From NCBI GenBank assembly GCA_041725935.1, contig JBGRQD010000010.1:76243-140242 (forward strand): 64,000 bases of DNA. The letters are read 5' to 3'. Source of the stretch: Marivita sp041725935. Its GTDB lineage: Bacteria > Pseudomonadota > Alphaproteobacteria > Rhodobacterales > Rhodobacteraceae. The notes beneath the pieces are model-generated. The model was not told the origin of the DNA. It worked only from the letters and a program-made list of their open reading frames with translations, and did not search any database. The translations under genes were made by a program, and so were the position numbers. Positions 8,531 through 16,893 of this stretch are shown piece after piece. Numbering within the stretch: the stretch's first letter is position 1; each line of letters opens with the position of its first letter.

Positions 8531-9616
8531 ATGAGTCTGAAGATGCAAAATGCCGCAGTCGCGAAGCCGCTGACAGAAAACAGGAAAATGCTGTGTCTGC
8601 CCTTTACGGCGGGCAACCCTTACCAAACTCTGCTCTATTCGGAACTTCCCAAAGAGTTTGAGCGTGAATTTATTGGTCCTCTCGGACTCGACCGGCTGAA
8701 CAACGAAGAATTCAGTCTGTTGCACCTCCATTGGGATGACCGCATGTTCGGTCGTAACGACGACCCGGAAATCAACAGAGCGAACCTACATGCTGCCCTG
8801 ACAAGACTGCGCAAATTCAAGGCGCAAGGTGGGCGAATCCTGTGGACCATCCACAACGATGTGCCACATAAAGCACGTGACTTAGAGAGCTTTCATCACA
8901 GCCGCCAAGAATTGAGCGACCTGGTCGACGCGATCCATGTCCATGCGGACCACGCCGCCGACCACATGGCGTGCACCTACGCCACCGAGCGCAGCAAGTT
9001 GCATGTGATCCCGCATCCCAGCTATCTCGGCGCTTATGAACCTGCTAAAAAAACCACGGCTCGCAGGCTGGCCAAAGCAGACGCACGGCAATTCCTGTTT
9101 TTCGGAATGTTTCGTCGCACAAAAGGCATCCACTCTATCCAAGACGCGGCGAAAAAGCTGACCAAACGCGAGGTCCCCTACCATCTCCGCATGTACGGTA
9201 AGACGTTTTCATCTCAGGCGCAGCTATTGCGACAGCTCGGCACAAACCCGAACGTCGACCTGCGCACGGACCGCATTCCCGACGAGGACATCCCCGAGAT
9301 TTTCGGCGCGTCACATGTCTTTCTGGCGCCCTATCAATCCATGTTCACCTCGGGATCGGTCATGCTGGCGCTCACCTTCGGCCTGCCGATCATCGGCCCG
9401 AATATCCGCGAATTGCGCGAAACCACCCCCGAAGACTGTCACGCCCTGCTCTATGACCCTGCCTCTCCGCGTGGCCTGATCCGCAGCATGCTACAATTCA
9501 TCGAAATGTCGGACACCGACTTGCGCAAAGCCCGAAAGTCCTGTTTCGATTTCGCCAAGGAACGTGCGCCGGAGAAGATAGGCACAGCGGTTTCGAAACT
9601 TCTCATGGGCCGGTGA
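8531..9616 (+). CDS. Glycosyltransferase, GT4-like (GT-B fold)
   Basis: 361 residues with a GT-B architecture: an N-terminal acceptor half (LLHLHWDDRMFG and RILWTIHNDVPHK) and a C-terminal nucleotide-sugar half with FFGMFRRTKG (about 194-203), FLAPYQSMFTSGSVMLAL and GLPIIGPNIREL. It probably adds a sugar to a surface polysaccharide or protein; donor and acceptor are unknown. No strong ribosome binding site is seen; the ATG at 8588 is an alternative start. It is followed 101 bp later by an FkbM methyltransferase on the same strand. The pair interrupts the sdh gene order on the opposite strand, which suggests insertion of a cassette. Confidence 0.75.
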   Translation: MSLKMQNAAVAKPLTENRKMLCLPFTAGNPYQTLLYSELPKEFEREFIGPLGLDRLNNEEFSLLHLHWDDRMFGRNDDPEINRANLHAALTRLRKFKAQGGRILWTIHNDVPHKARDLESFHHSRQELSDLVDAIHVHADHAADHMACTYATERSKLHVIPHPSYLGAYEPAKKTTARRLAKADARQFLFFGMFRRTKGIHSIQDAAKKLTKREVPYHLRMYGKTFSSQAQLLRQLGTNPNVDLRTDRIPDEDIPEIFGASHVFLAPYQSMFTSGSVMLALTFGLPIIGPNIRELRETTPEDCHALLYDPASPRGLIRSMLQFIEMSDTDLRKARKSCFDFAKERAPEKIGTAVSKLLMGR

Positions 9617-9717
9617 ATGCAGTTGAATGTCGTCCGTCATTGACGACCTATTTTCCAAACAAAAACAACTGCCAATTGGCGATGACGCCCAAGCGTCAAA
9701 ACAATATGTGAGGCACC

Positions 9718-10515
9718 ATGGCACGGGCAAATCCCTTCGAATTCGTGAAGACCCTGAAGCGCCTTGGCGTTGTGCTGGAACCGAGTGCGGGCAGCGACTC
9801 CGATCTTGCAGCACGGCCTAAAAAACTGGCGAACAAAATGGCACGGCACGGGTTCGCCATCGAAACCACCGGGCTCGATGCGCGCACCTTAAAGGGCTAC
9901 GGCTTTGACCCGGACATCGTTTTCGACATCGGCGTCGATTTTGGCACACCCGAACTGTATACGGCTTTTCCAGACAAGAAATTCATCCTTGTCGATCCCG
10001 TCGCCGAAAGCGAAGAGAAGGTATCGGGATGGCGCGACCGGATCGACTATGACTTCCACTGCTGCGCGCTTGGATCGAAAAAGGGCAGCATTACGTTGAA
10101 CGTGCCCTCAACCGAAGAAAAGGAGCGGCACAGTCGGGCGTCCATTCTGGCGTTCGAGGACGGATACAACGACGTGTTCGCCTCAATCGAGGAACGCACC
10201 GTGCCGGTCAAGAAACTGGATGACATCTCGAAAGGTCTCAAGGGACGGTTCGGCATCAAGATCGACACCGAAGGCTACGAGCTTGAAGTGATCAAGGGCG
10301 CAACCCAGACCCTGAAACAGACCGACTTCGTGATCGCCGAAGCGTCGGTCCAGATGCGCTACAAGGGCGGGTACCGCTTTTCCGAACTCGTCGCCGCGAT
10401 GGGACAGAACGGATTTGAAATCCTCGAATTCCTGCGCCCGATCCGCCCGAATGCGTCGGATTGCGATGTCATCTTCGCCCGCTTCGACAGCGGGCGGTTC
10501 CACGTCAGCGCTTAA
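9718..10515 (+). CDS. FkbM family SAM-dependent methyltransferase
   Basis: 265 residues. The Rossmann-type SAM site is in VFDIGVDFGT (about 68-77), with an acidic ribose-binding FILVDPVAE at the next strand, and the FkbM-typical FGIKIDTEGYELEVIKGA near residue 180-197. Members O-methylate sugars or small molecules, here perhaps the product of the preceding glycosyltransferase. The last 4 bases overlap the convergent lipoprotein gene. Position between sdhB and sdhA is unusual. Confidence 0.82.
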   Translation: MARANPFEFVKTLKRLGVVLEPSAGSDSDLAARPKKLANKMARHGFAIETTGLDARTLKGYGFDPDIVFDIGVDFGTPELYTAFPDKKFILVDPVAESEEKVSGWRDRIDYDFHCCALGSKKGSITLNVPSTEEKERHSRASILAFEDGYNDVFASIEERTVPVKKLDDISKGLKGRFGIKIDTEGYELEVIKGATQTLKQTDFVIAEASVQMRYKGGYRFSELVAAMGQNGFEILEFLRPIRPNASDCDVIFARFDSGRFHVSA

Positions 10516-10829
10516 AGCCGTCGCTCCAAAAGCGCAGGCAGGCCTCTTGTCGCGAGGCACTGGATCGTCTCGGGTTTCGAGATGATATCGGTCACGATCT
10601 GCACCGTGCTTTCCGTCGCACCCGTCACGCCGTCGATCGCCAGCGCGCGAATTTGCACCGCGCTGGCATTGTCGATCACGCAGTTCAGAGCCGGTTCAAG
10701 AGGCACGCCGGGGAACCGTTCGATCAGTACCGGCGTGATTGTCGAACGCGCCGCATCGCGGGCGATCTGATCCTGCTGCTGCACGGAGCAGCCAGCCAGA
10801 ACCAGAATCGCCGCGAGCGCGAGACGCAT
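10512..10829 (-). CDS. Small predicted lipoprotein in the sdh operon
   Basis: 105 residues with a lipoprotein signal: MRLALAAILVLAGC, lipobox LAGC with Cys14. The rest is a soluble domain with two more cysteines (LNCVID and IQCLAT). Its ATG shares one base with the sdhA stop (TGATG), so it is translationally coupled to sdhA. No family name was recognised. Coupling to sdhA suggests the spacer gene was part of the original sdhCDA-X-sdhB order before the glycan cassette arrived; that is inference. Confidence 0.75.
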   Translation of the reverse strand: MRLALAAILVLAGCSVQQQDQIARDAARSTITPVLIERFPGVPLEPALNCVIDNASAVQIRALAIDGVTGATESTVQIVTDIISKPETIQCLATRGLPALLERRL

Positions 10830-12634
10830 CAGAAGGTCCGTTCTTTCGGCTTGATCTTCTCAAGCGAGATACCGCCCTGCTGTTCCGTCGTCAGCGGGTC
10901 TTTCACCACCGGACGGTAGGTCAGGTCGGTCTTGTTTCCGTCGATCCGCGCGATGGTGTGAACGCGCCACTTGTCGTCGTCGCGGGTCGTGAAATCCTCG
11001 TGCGCATGGGCGCCCCGGCTTTCCTTGCGCGCTTCGGCCCCGGCAATCGTGGCCAGTGCGTTGGGCATCAGGTTGGTCAGCTCGAGCGTTTCCATCAGGT
11101 CCGAGTTCCAGATCAGGCTGCGGTCGGTGACCTTCAGGTCATCCATCTTGCCCGCAATCGCGATCATCTTGTCCAGACCTTCCTTCATCGTCTTGGAGGT
11201 CCGGAATACGGCCGCGTCAGCTTGCATCGTCTTCTGCATCTCGAGCCGCAGCTCGGCGGTCGGAACGTTGCCATTGGCGTTGCGCAGACCGTCGAAGCGG
11301 CCGAACGCCTTGTCCACCTCCGCGGTATTTGTCGACGGCACTGCGCTGTTGCGATCCACGACATCACCCGCACGGATGGCAGCAGCCCGGCCGAACACCA
11401 CAAGGTCGATCAGCGAGTTCGATCCCAAACGGTTCGCGCCATGCACAGACGCACAGCCCGCCTCGCCCACGGCCATCAGGCCCGGAACAATGGCATTCGG
11501 GTCTTTGGCGGTCGGGTTCAGCACCTCACCCCAGTAGTTCGTGGGAATACCGCCCATGTTGTAATGCACGGTCGGCAGAACCGGGATCGGCTCTTTCGTG
11601 ACATCAACACCGGCAAAGATCTTGGCGGATTCCGAAATGCCCGGCAGACGTTCTGCCAAGGCCTCTTTCGGCAGGTGCGACAGGTTGAGGTGGATGTGGT
11701 CGCCCTCATCCCCGACACCGCGCCCTTCGCGGATCTCCATCGTCATCGACCGCGACACGTAATCGCGCGGCGCGAGGTCCTTGTAGTTCGGCGCATAGCG
11801 CTCCATGAACCGCTCGCCTTCGGAGTTGGTGAGGTATCCACCTTCCCCGCGTGCGCCTTCGGTGATCAGACAGCCCGAGCCATAGATGCCCGTCGGGTGG
11901 AACTGGACGAATTCCATGTCCTGAAGCGGCAGGCCCGCCCGCGCCACCATGCCACCACCGTCACCGGTGCAGGTATGCGCCGAGGTCGCGCTGAAATAGG
12001 CGCGGCCATAGCCACCCGTCGCCAGCACCACCATCTTGGCATTGAAGACATGCATCGTGCCGTCATCAAGCTTCCAGCAAACGACACCCGTGCAGGCGCC
12101 ATCGTCAGACATCACCAGGTCAATCGCAAAATACTCGATGTAGAACTCGGCGTTGTTCTTGAGCGACTGACCATAGAGCGTGTGCAGGATCGCGTGGCCG
12201 GTCCGGTCCGCAGCGGCGCAGGTGCGCTGAACCGCAGGGCCTTCACCGAACTCGGTGGTGTGACCACCAAACGGGCGCTGGTAGATCTTGCCTTCCTCGG
12301 TGCGCGAGAACGGCACGCCGTAATGTTCAAGCTCGTAGACCGCCTTGGGCGCCTCACGGGCGAGGTATTCCATCGCATCCGTGTCACCCAGCCAGTCCGA
12401 GCCTTTGACCGTGTCGTACATGTGCCACTGCCAATGGTCCGGCCCCATGTTCGACAGCGATGCGGCAATTCCACCCTGAGCGGCCACGGTGTGCGACCGG
12501 GTCGGGAACACCTTGGTCACGCAGGCCGTGCGCAAGCCCTGTTCGGCCATGCCAAGCGTGGCGCGCAATCCTGCGCCGCCCGCACCGACGACCACGACGT
12601 CATATTCATGCGTCTCGTATTCGTATGCAGCCAT
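10829..12634 (-). CDS. sdhA: Succinate dehydrogenase flavoprotein subunit
   Basis: 601 residues, full length. It oxidises succinate to fumarate with covalently bound FAD. Visible are the dinucleotide-binding VVVVGAGGAGLRATLG (about 14-29), the FAD-linking histidine in RSHTVAAQGG (about 46-55), the substrate-site GGHTTEFGEG, the catalytic arginine region around ITEGARGEGGYL, and HGANRLGSNSLIDLVVFGR near residue 400. It lies 21 bp after sdhD and is coupled to the lipoprotein gene. Confidence 0.97.
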   Translation of the reverse strand: MAAYEYETHEYDVVVVGAGGAGLRATLGMAEQGLRTACVTKVFPTRSHTVAAQGGIAASLSNMGPDHWQWHMYDTVKGSDWLGDTDAMEYLAREAPKAVYELEHYGVPFSRTEEGKIYQRPFGGHTTEFGEGPAVQRTCAAADRTGHAILHTLYGQSLKNNAEFYIEYFAIDLVMSDDGACTGVVCWKLDDGTMHVFNAKMVVLATGGYGRAYFSATSAHTCTGDGGGMVARAGLPLQDMEFVQFHPTGIYGSGCLITEGARGEGGYLTNSEGERFMERYAPNYKDLAPRDYVSRSMTMEIREGRGVGDEGDHIHLNLSHLPKEALAERLPGISESAKIFAGVDVTKEPIPVLPTVHYNMGGIPTNYWGEVLNPTAKDPNAIVPGLMAVGEAGCASVHGANRLGSNSLIDLVVFGRAAAIRAGDVVDRNSAVPSTNTAEVDKAFGRFDGLRNANGNVPTAELRLEMQKTMQADAAVFRTSKTMKEGLDKMIAIAGKMDDLKVTDRSLIWNSDLMETLELTNLMPNALATIAGAEARKESRGAHAHEDFTTRDDDKWRVHTIARIDGNKTDLTYRPVVKDPLTTEQQGGISLEKIKPKERTF

Positions 12635-12655
12635 AGTCTGTTTAGCTCCGATGTC

Positions 12656-13027
12656 TCAAAGGGCCATCTTGGCGATGGCAAAGATGCCGACGGCGGCCGC
12701 GCCGTAGCTGATGCAGGTCATGCCAAGGATCAGGATTTTCTCCCAGATACCGTGGACATAGTCTTCGATCAGCACTTGGAAACCATCGTTGAAGTGCTTG
12801 AAGCCCACGATCAGGGTCAGGGCGGCGATGATCGCCGGGAAGGGCCGCGCGTAATAGGCCTGCACCTCCTCAAAAGACGACCCGAGGATGCCGCCGAAAG
12901 TGAAGACGAAGAACGGGATCAGCACCAAAAGCGCGACCGACGATTTCTTCATCGCCCAGAAATGCTCGGTCCCGGATTTGGCGGCACCAAGGCCGATGGC
13001 GCGTTTGCGGTCAGTCAGAAAAGCCAT
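12656..13027 (-). CDS. sdhD: Succinate dehydrogenase membrane anchor subunit D
   Basis: 123 residues with three hydrophobic helices (about 30-50, 63-83 and 98-120). The haem/quinone region shows GFKHFNDGFQVLIEDYVH, typical of alphaproteobacterial SdhD. With SdhC it anchors SdhAB and carries haem b and the ubiquinone site. It starts 10 bp after the sdhC stop. Confidence 0.92.
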   Translation of the reverse strand: MAFLTDRKRAIGLGAAKSGTEHFWAMKKSSVALLVLIPFFVFTFGGILGSSFEEVQAYYARPFPAIIAALTLIVGFKHFNDGFQVLIEDYVHGIWEKILILGMTCISYGAAAVGIFAIAKMAL

Positions 13028-13037
13028 GTTGCGCCCC

Positions 13038-13424
13038 TTACCAAAGAATAATGACGGAAAGGACGGTTAGCACAACCGAACCGATGACAGCCGCCCAGCC
13101 CAGCATTTCCGCCTTTTCGATTTCAAGCATCTTGGCATTGTCCCAGATCAGGTGACGGATGCCGGCCAGCGTATGATACCAGAGCGCCCAGAGCGACAGG
13201 AACATCACCAGATCGCCGAACCAGCTTGTGACAAAGCCGTTGGCAACCGCGAAATATTCCGGCCCCGTAGAGGCCGCGAGCAGCCACCAGACGATCATCA
13301 GCGACGCCACGATCAGGGCGTTGCCCGTGATCCGCGTGAGGATCGACGTGATCGAAGTCAGCTGGGGGCGATATACTTGCAGGTGGGGTGACAGGGGTCG
13401 ATTACCCCGATTGACGTCAGCCAT
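13038..13424 (-). CDS. sdhC: Succinate dehydrogenase cytochrome b556 subunit
   Basis: 128 residues. RPLSPHLQVYRPQLTSITSI near the N-terminus is the SdhC family signature, and the haem-ligand helix reads HTLAGIRHLIWD (about 82-93). Three transmembrane helices are visible. It is the first gene of sdhC-sdhD-sdhA-lipoprotein. The 5' region carries a pair of TGTGATCAC(A) palindromes, so this is where the operon is likely controlled. Confidence 0.94.
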   Translation of the reverse strand: MADVNRGNRPLSPHLQVYRPQLTSITSILTRITGNALIVASLMIVWWLLAASTGPEYFAVANGFVTSWFGDLVMFLSLWALWYHTLAGIRHLIWDNAKMLEIEKAEMLGWAAVIGSVVLTVLSVIILW

Positions 13425-13541
13425 GGTCTGAGTCCTTTCCGGTTCCTGAGTGCCTTTTTATTGCTTTTGAAAGCCATGTCACGCGGGCCAACCACCCCGA
13501 GGCGCGGTTTTTTGGCGCAACCGTGCAGAAATCTCCAGTTT

Positions 13542-13572
13542 TGTGATCACGGCAACAAAAACTGTGATCACA
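13542..13572. promoter_or_regulatory. Paired palindromic operators upstream of sdhC
   Basis: TGTGATCACG (13542-13551, one mismatch) and TGTGATCACA (13563-13572) lie 21 bp apart centre to centre, 117 bp before the sdhC ATG. The same pair with identical 21-bp spacing lies 112 bp before sucC. On the coding strand the spacer is T-rich in both. The 21-bp step puts two dimers on the same face of the helix. The regulator is not identified. Confidence 0.7.
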
Positions 13573-13698
13573 AGGGGCAATCTCCTAGAAACCTACTGTT
13601 TTACTAATGTTTTTCGCCTCCCAAGATCCGTGCCCGCGTCGCACCCACGTGCTCTACGGACTGAGCCAGCCGCATGATCGTACCATTGCCCGCGGACG

Positions 13699-14730
13699 TC
13701 AGACCGGCATCAAAGCCCAGTAATCCAGATCCAGCAGCACATGCGGCAGGTACTTCCCGTCTGTGTCTTTCAGGTCCATCGACCCGCCGGCCGATGTCGC
13801 CACCAGCCGCAACCGCACAGCACCCACTCCCGGAGCCGCGGTCTCGGACTTGTCCAGCACTTCGGACCATGCGCGCACGGTGGTGCCACTGAAGCACGGG
13901 TTCGCATGTGCGCCCGCGTTCAGACCGACGATCATCTGCGCATTGGCCAGCCCGTTGAACGACAGCGCGCGCGCCATGCTGATGACATGCCCGCCATAGA
14001 TCAGCCGCTGGCCGTCGGGCCGGAAAGTGGCGTCGAAATGCACCTTGGCGGTGTTCTGCCAAAGCCGGGTCGCCATCATGTGCTCGGCTTCCTCTATGGT
14101 CACGCCGTCCACGTGGTCGATCTTTTCGCCAACGGCATAATCGCCCCAGCGATGGGGCTCGCCTGCCAGTTCGAAATCGTAACCCGTAAAGTCCAAGCCA
14201 CGCGGCAGGGTCAAATCGTCAACCGACAAAACCGTCTTCAACTCGGGCACGACAGCCTCGGGCGCCGCCGCATCGGCATCGCGCTTACGCACCATCACCC
14301 AGCGCACATACTCCATGACCAGCTCGTCATGCTGGTTCAGCCCGCGCGTCCGCACCCAGACCACACCGGTCTTACCGTTCGAATTCTGCTTGAGCCCGAT
14401 CACCTCGGACTCTGACCGCAGCGTATCCCCCGGCCACACGGGCGTCACCCAACGCCCCTCGGCATAGCCCAGATTGGCCACCGCGTTCAGCGACACGTCC
14501 GGCACGGTTTTGCCAAAGATCACGTGAAACGCGATCATGTCGTCCAGCGGGCTGAACGGCAGACCACAGGCCTGTGCGAACTGATCCGACGAATACAGCG
14601 CATGCCGCGCGGGATAGAGCGCATGGTACAGCGCCCGCTCTCCCATTTTCACCGTGCGGGGCACCGCGTGGCGGATCACCTGCCCGATGGCGTAATCCTC
14701 GAAGAACCGGCCTTCGTTCGTCTTGGTCAT
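13699..14730 (-). CDS. mch: Mesaconyl-CoA hydratase (beta-methylmalyl-CoA dehydratase)
   Basis: 343 residues forming two MaoC-like hot-dog halves. It interconverts mesaconyl-CoA and beta-methylmalyl-CoA in the ethylmalonyl-CoA pathway. The N-terminal half has FEDYAIGQVIRH and GRWVTPVWPGDTLRSESEV, the C-terminal half has HFDATFRPDGQRLIYGGHVISMARAL with FSGTTVRAWSEV. The length and double-domain order match Mch of Rhodobacter. The ATG at 14730 with AGGG upstream is chosen; an ATG at 14784 would overlap the DUF1737 gene by 14 bp. It is the last gene of the mcl2-nnrU-DUF1737-mch operon. Confidence 0.9.
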   Translation of the reverse strand: MTKTNEGRFFEDYAIGQVIRHAVPRTVKMGERALYHALYPARHALYSSDQFAQACGLPFSPLDDMIAFHVIFGKTVPDVSLNAVANLGYAEGRWVTPVWPGDTLRSESEVIGLKQNSNGKTGVVWVRTRGLNQHDELVMEYVRWVMVRKRDADAAAPEAVVPELKTVLSVDDLTLPRGLDFTGYDFELAGEPHRWGDYAVGEKIDHVDGVTIEEAEHMMATRLWQNTAKVHFDATFRPDGQRLIYGGHVISMARALSFNGLANAQMIVGLNAGAHANPCFSGTTVRAWSEVLDKSETAAPGVGAVRLRLVATSAGGSMDLKDTDGKYLPHVLLDLDYWALMPV

Positions 14731-14770
14731 CGCTGCGCCCTTCGCGGTCGTTCCCGGTCGGTCGAGTGTG

Positions 14771-14974
14771 TCACTGTTCGCCAAGTTTCATCTCCGGATC
14801 ATAGGGGGTGTCGATTTCCTTGGTCACCGCCTGCCCGCAGCGCATGACACCGTTGGCCTGATCGAACGCATAGGTCGGATCGCCATAAAGCTCCCACCCC
14901 TTGCTCAAGGCAAGCGATACCTTGTGGCAAAAGGCAGACGTGTCGTCTTCGGTTAAAAGTCTATATATTTTCAT
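14771..14974 (-). CDS. DUF1737 domain protein
   Basis: 67 residues beginning MKIYRLLTEDDTSAFCHKVS with GWELYGDPTYAFD and the ending GQAVTKEI, which match the DUF1737 pattern as I know it. Function unknown. It starts 3 bases after the NnrU stop and precedes mch by 40 bp, so it is part of the ethylmalonyl-CoA pathway operon. Confidence 0.82.
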   Translation of the reverse strand: MKIYRLLTEDDTSAFCHKVSLALSKGWELYGDPTYAFDQANGVMRCGQAVTKEIDTPYDPEMKLGEQ

Positions 14975-14977
14975 GCC

Positions 14978-15526
14978 TTACCCCGGAAATGGCCAGACGC
15001 CGAGCCATGCGTGAATGGCGGCAATCACCACAAAGGACACCAGGGTGATCACGACAAGAAGAATGTCCTTCTTGGCGTCACCCGGCTGTGGGCGGTCCCA
15101 CACGGGCACGGCGCGGTTGATGATGATCACCTCGAGCACCGCCCAGGCCAGCATGCCGCCAAACAGAATGATCGACGCCAGATCACCATTCACCAGCAAA
15201 TGTGCCACCGCCCAGATCTTGACGGCGGTCAGTTGCGGATGGCGCATCTTGCCGCGCAGACGGCCCGTCGTGGCGCTCATGCCAAAGACGAAAAGCGCCA
15301 CAAGCATCAGCAGGTTGTTGATATGCACCATAAAGCTGGGCGGGTACCAGACGGGGATGAACGCGGCACCGCGGTAGCCCCAGATCATCAGACCGATGCT
15401 GATCACCAGTGCCACGGTGACGATCAGCTTGCCGGTGTCGCCCATCGCGGCGCGCTGCTCTGGCGCGACTCGTTTAAAGATATGGGCCCCGACCCAGATC
15501 AGCAGTCCGACGATTAGAAGAGCCAT
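14978..15526 (-). CDS. NnrU family membrane protein
   Basis: 182 residues, about five to six transmembrane helices, with the family features VHINNLLMLVALFVFG and KIWAVAHLLVNGDLASIILFGG. NnrU was first found beside denitrification genes, where it affects nitrite/NO metabolism; many family members are not tied to denitrification. Here it lies between mcl2 (5 bp upstream) and DUF1737, so no nitrogen-oxide context is present. Confidence 0.85.
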   Translation of the reverse strand: MALLIVGLLIWVGAHIFKRVAPEQRAAMGDTGKLIVTVALVISIGLMIWGYRGAAFIPVWYPPSFMVHINNLLMLVALFVFGMSATTGRLRGKMRHPQLTAVKIWAVAHLLVNGDLASIILFGGMLAWAVLEVIIINRAVPVWDRPQPGDAKKDILLVVITLVSFVVIAAIHAWLGVWPFPG

Positions 15527-15531
15527 CTGGC

Positions 15532-16389
15532 TTACCCCGCTTGGATGGTTTCGATTGCCTCTGCTTTTGCCAGTATTTCACGCGCCGTGGCAACGTGAAG
15601 GTTTTCGACAATCTTGCCATCGACCACAGCGACCCCTTGCCCGTCGGCCTCTGCCGCCTCGAACGCGGCGATCTGACGCCGGGCAAGGTCGATCTCTTCC
15701 GGGGCGGGCGCAAAGGCGGTGTTGGCGATATCCACCTGCGCCGGATGGATCAACGTCTTGCCATCGAATCCCATGTCGCGGCCTTGGACACATTCGGCTT
15801 TCAGACCTTCGTCATCCTTGAACGCGTTATACACACCGTCCACAATCACCAGCCCCTCGGCCTTGGCCGCCAGCAGGCACATCGACAGCGACGTGATCAG
15901 CGGCAACCGATCCGCACGGAACCGGGTCTGCAATTCCTTGGCCAGATCATTGGTGCCCATGACCATGCCCGCCATCTTCGGGTGCGCCGCGATTTCCGCC
16001 GCGTTCAAGATACCACGCGGTGTTTCCATCATCGCCCAGATCGGCAGGTCGCCGGTGATCTCGGCCAGTGCGTCAAGCTGCGCGGTGGATTCGACCTTCG
16101 GCAACAGCACCGCGTCACACTCCATCTGCGCGACCGCTTCGGCATCAGCCCGGCCCCACTCGGACTCCAGCCCGTTGATCCGAACGATCCGCACCCGCGC
16201 GCCGTATCCGCCGGTGGCCAGAGCCGCCTTCAAAGTCTCGCGTGCGGCGGGCTTTTCCTCCACCGTAACGGCGTCTTCCAGATCAAAGATGATCGCGTCC
16301 ACAGGTAATCCGCGCGCCTTGTCCAGCGCCCGGTCCTTTGATCCCGGAATGTAAAGAACCGAGCGGTAGGGGCGGCTGCGCATGTCCAT
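15532..16389 (-). CDS. mcl2: (3S)-malyl-CoA thioesterase
   Basis: 285 residues of the HpcH/HpaI aldolase / CitE-like family. RPYRSVLYIPGSKDRALDKA at the N-terminus, IFDLEDAVTVEEKPAAR (metal and CoA site), AVLLPKVES and the metal-binding glutamate in AMMETPRGIL are seen. Mcl2 hydrolyses (3S)-malyl-CoA to malate and CoA, while Mcl1, about 30 residues longer with a different N-terminus, does the C-C cleavage. The short length and operon partner mch favour Mcl2; a CitE-like lyase is the alternative. It is the first gene of the operon, with regulatory motifs at 16443-16487. Confidence 0.83.
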   Translation of the reverse strand: MDMRSRPYRSVLYIPGSKDRALDKARGLPVDAIIFDLEDAVTVEEKPAARETLKAALATGGYGARVRIVRINGLESEWGRADAEAVAQMECDAVLLPKVESTAQLDALAEITGDLPIWAMMETPRGILNAAEIAAHPKMAGMVMGTNDLAKELQTRFRADRLPLITSLSMCLLAAKAEGLVIVDGVYNAFKDDEGLKAECVQGRDMGFDGKTLIHPAQVDIANTAFAPAPEEIDLARRQIAAFEAAEADGQGVAVVDGKIVENLHVATAREILAKAEAIETIQAG

Positions 16390-16442
16390 GGCGGTCTCCT
16401 TGACGTGTCTGCGTAATAATGTTGCGCCAGAGAGCTACATTC

Positions 16443-16487
16443 TTTTGCAAAAACTGCAAGACCCGATCTGCCGCAGTGCAGAAAAAA
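16443..16487. promoter_or_regulatory. mcl2 upstream motifs (TTTTGCAAAA and TGCCGCAGTGCAGAA)
   Basis: TTTTGCAAAA, a perfect palindrome (16443-16452), is followed by ACTGCAAG and by TGCCGCAGTGCAGAA (16469-16483). The last matches a sequence upstream of ccr in 14 of 15 positions and in the same orientation to the gene. TTTGCAAA-like sites are typical of RamB/ScfR-family regulators of acetyl-CoA assimilation; the assignment is inference. Confidence 0.45.
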
Positions 16488-16578
16488 GTGCTGCACCCGC
16501 ATTCCGAACGCCGCGTTAACCAGATCACAACCGCTGCGCCCGACGCTCTGGCCATCTCAGCTGAACAGGGGCAAGGCG

Positions 16579-16893
16579 ATGAAACAGAATTTCTGGACCA
16601 TGACGATCCTCGCAACAGGCGCATTGATCGCATCGACGACACTGACCCAGGCACAACAGAACTGCGCCGACCGCGCTTTGGTGATCGAACGGCTGGCCAG
16701 CACCTATGGCGAAACCCGCCAATCCATCGGGCTTGCGCAGAACAACACGATGGTCGAGGTCTTCGCCTCAACCGCCACCGGCACATGGACGATCACAGTG
16801 ACCAATGCCGCCGGTCTGACCTGCCTTGTCGCCAGCGGTCAGGCGTTCGAACGTCTGGCAGAGGCATTGCCGACCCCGGCCGAGGATGCCTAG
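16579..16893 (+). CDS. Small exported protein, function unknown
   Basis: 104 residues with a Sec signal peptide (hydrophobic ILATGALIASTTLTQAQ, cut after AQA or nearby) and a short mature domain with two cysteines (NCADRAL and LTCLVASG) and GTWTITVTNAAG. No family recognised. GGGGCAAGGCG precedes the ATG. Its end overlaps the convergent TSUP gene by 4 bases. Confidence 0.7.
   Translation: MKQNFWTMTILATGALIASTTLTQAQQNCADRALVIERLASTYGETRQSIGLAQNNTMVEVFASTATGTWTITVTNAAGLTCLVASGQAFERLAEALPTPAEDA

Noticed and set aside
10739..13051. 770-codon plus-strand frame opposite sdhA/sdhD
   Set aside because: The opposite strand encodes full-length SdhA and SdhD with all catalytic motifs.
13542..13572. 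CRP/FNR site as explanation of TGTGATCACA
   Set aside because: CRP half sites need a 6-bp spacer and FNR a 4-bp spacer; here the halves abut, and the copies come as 21-bp pairs.
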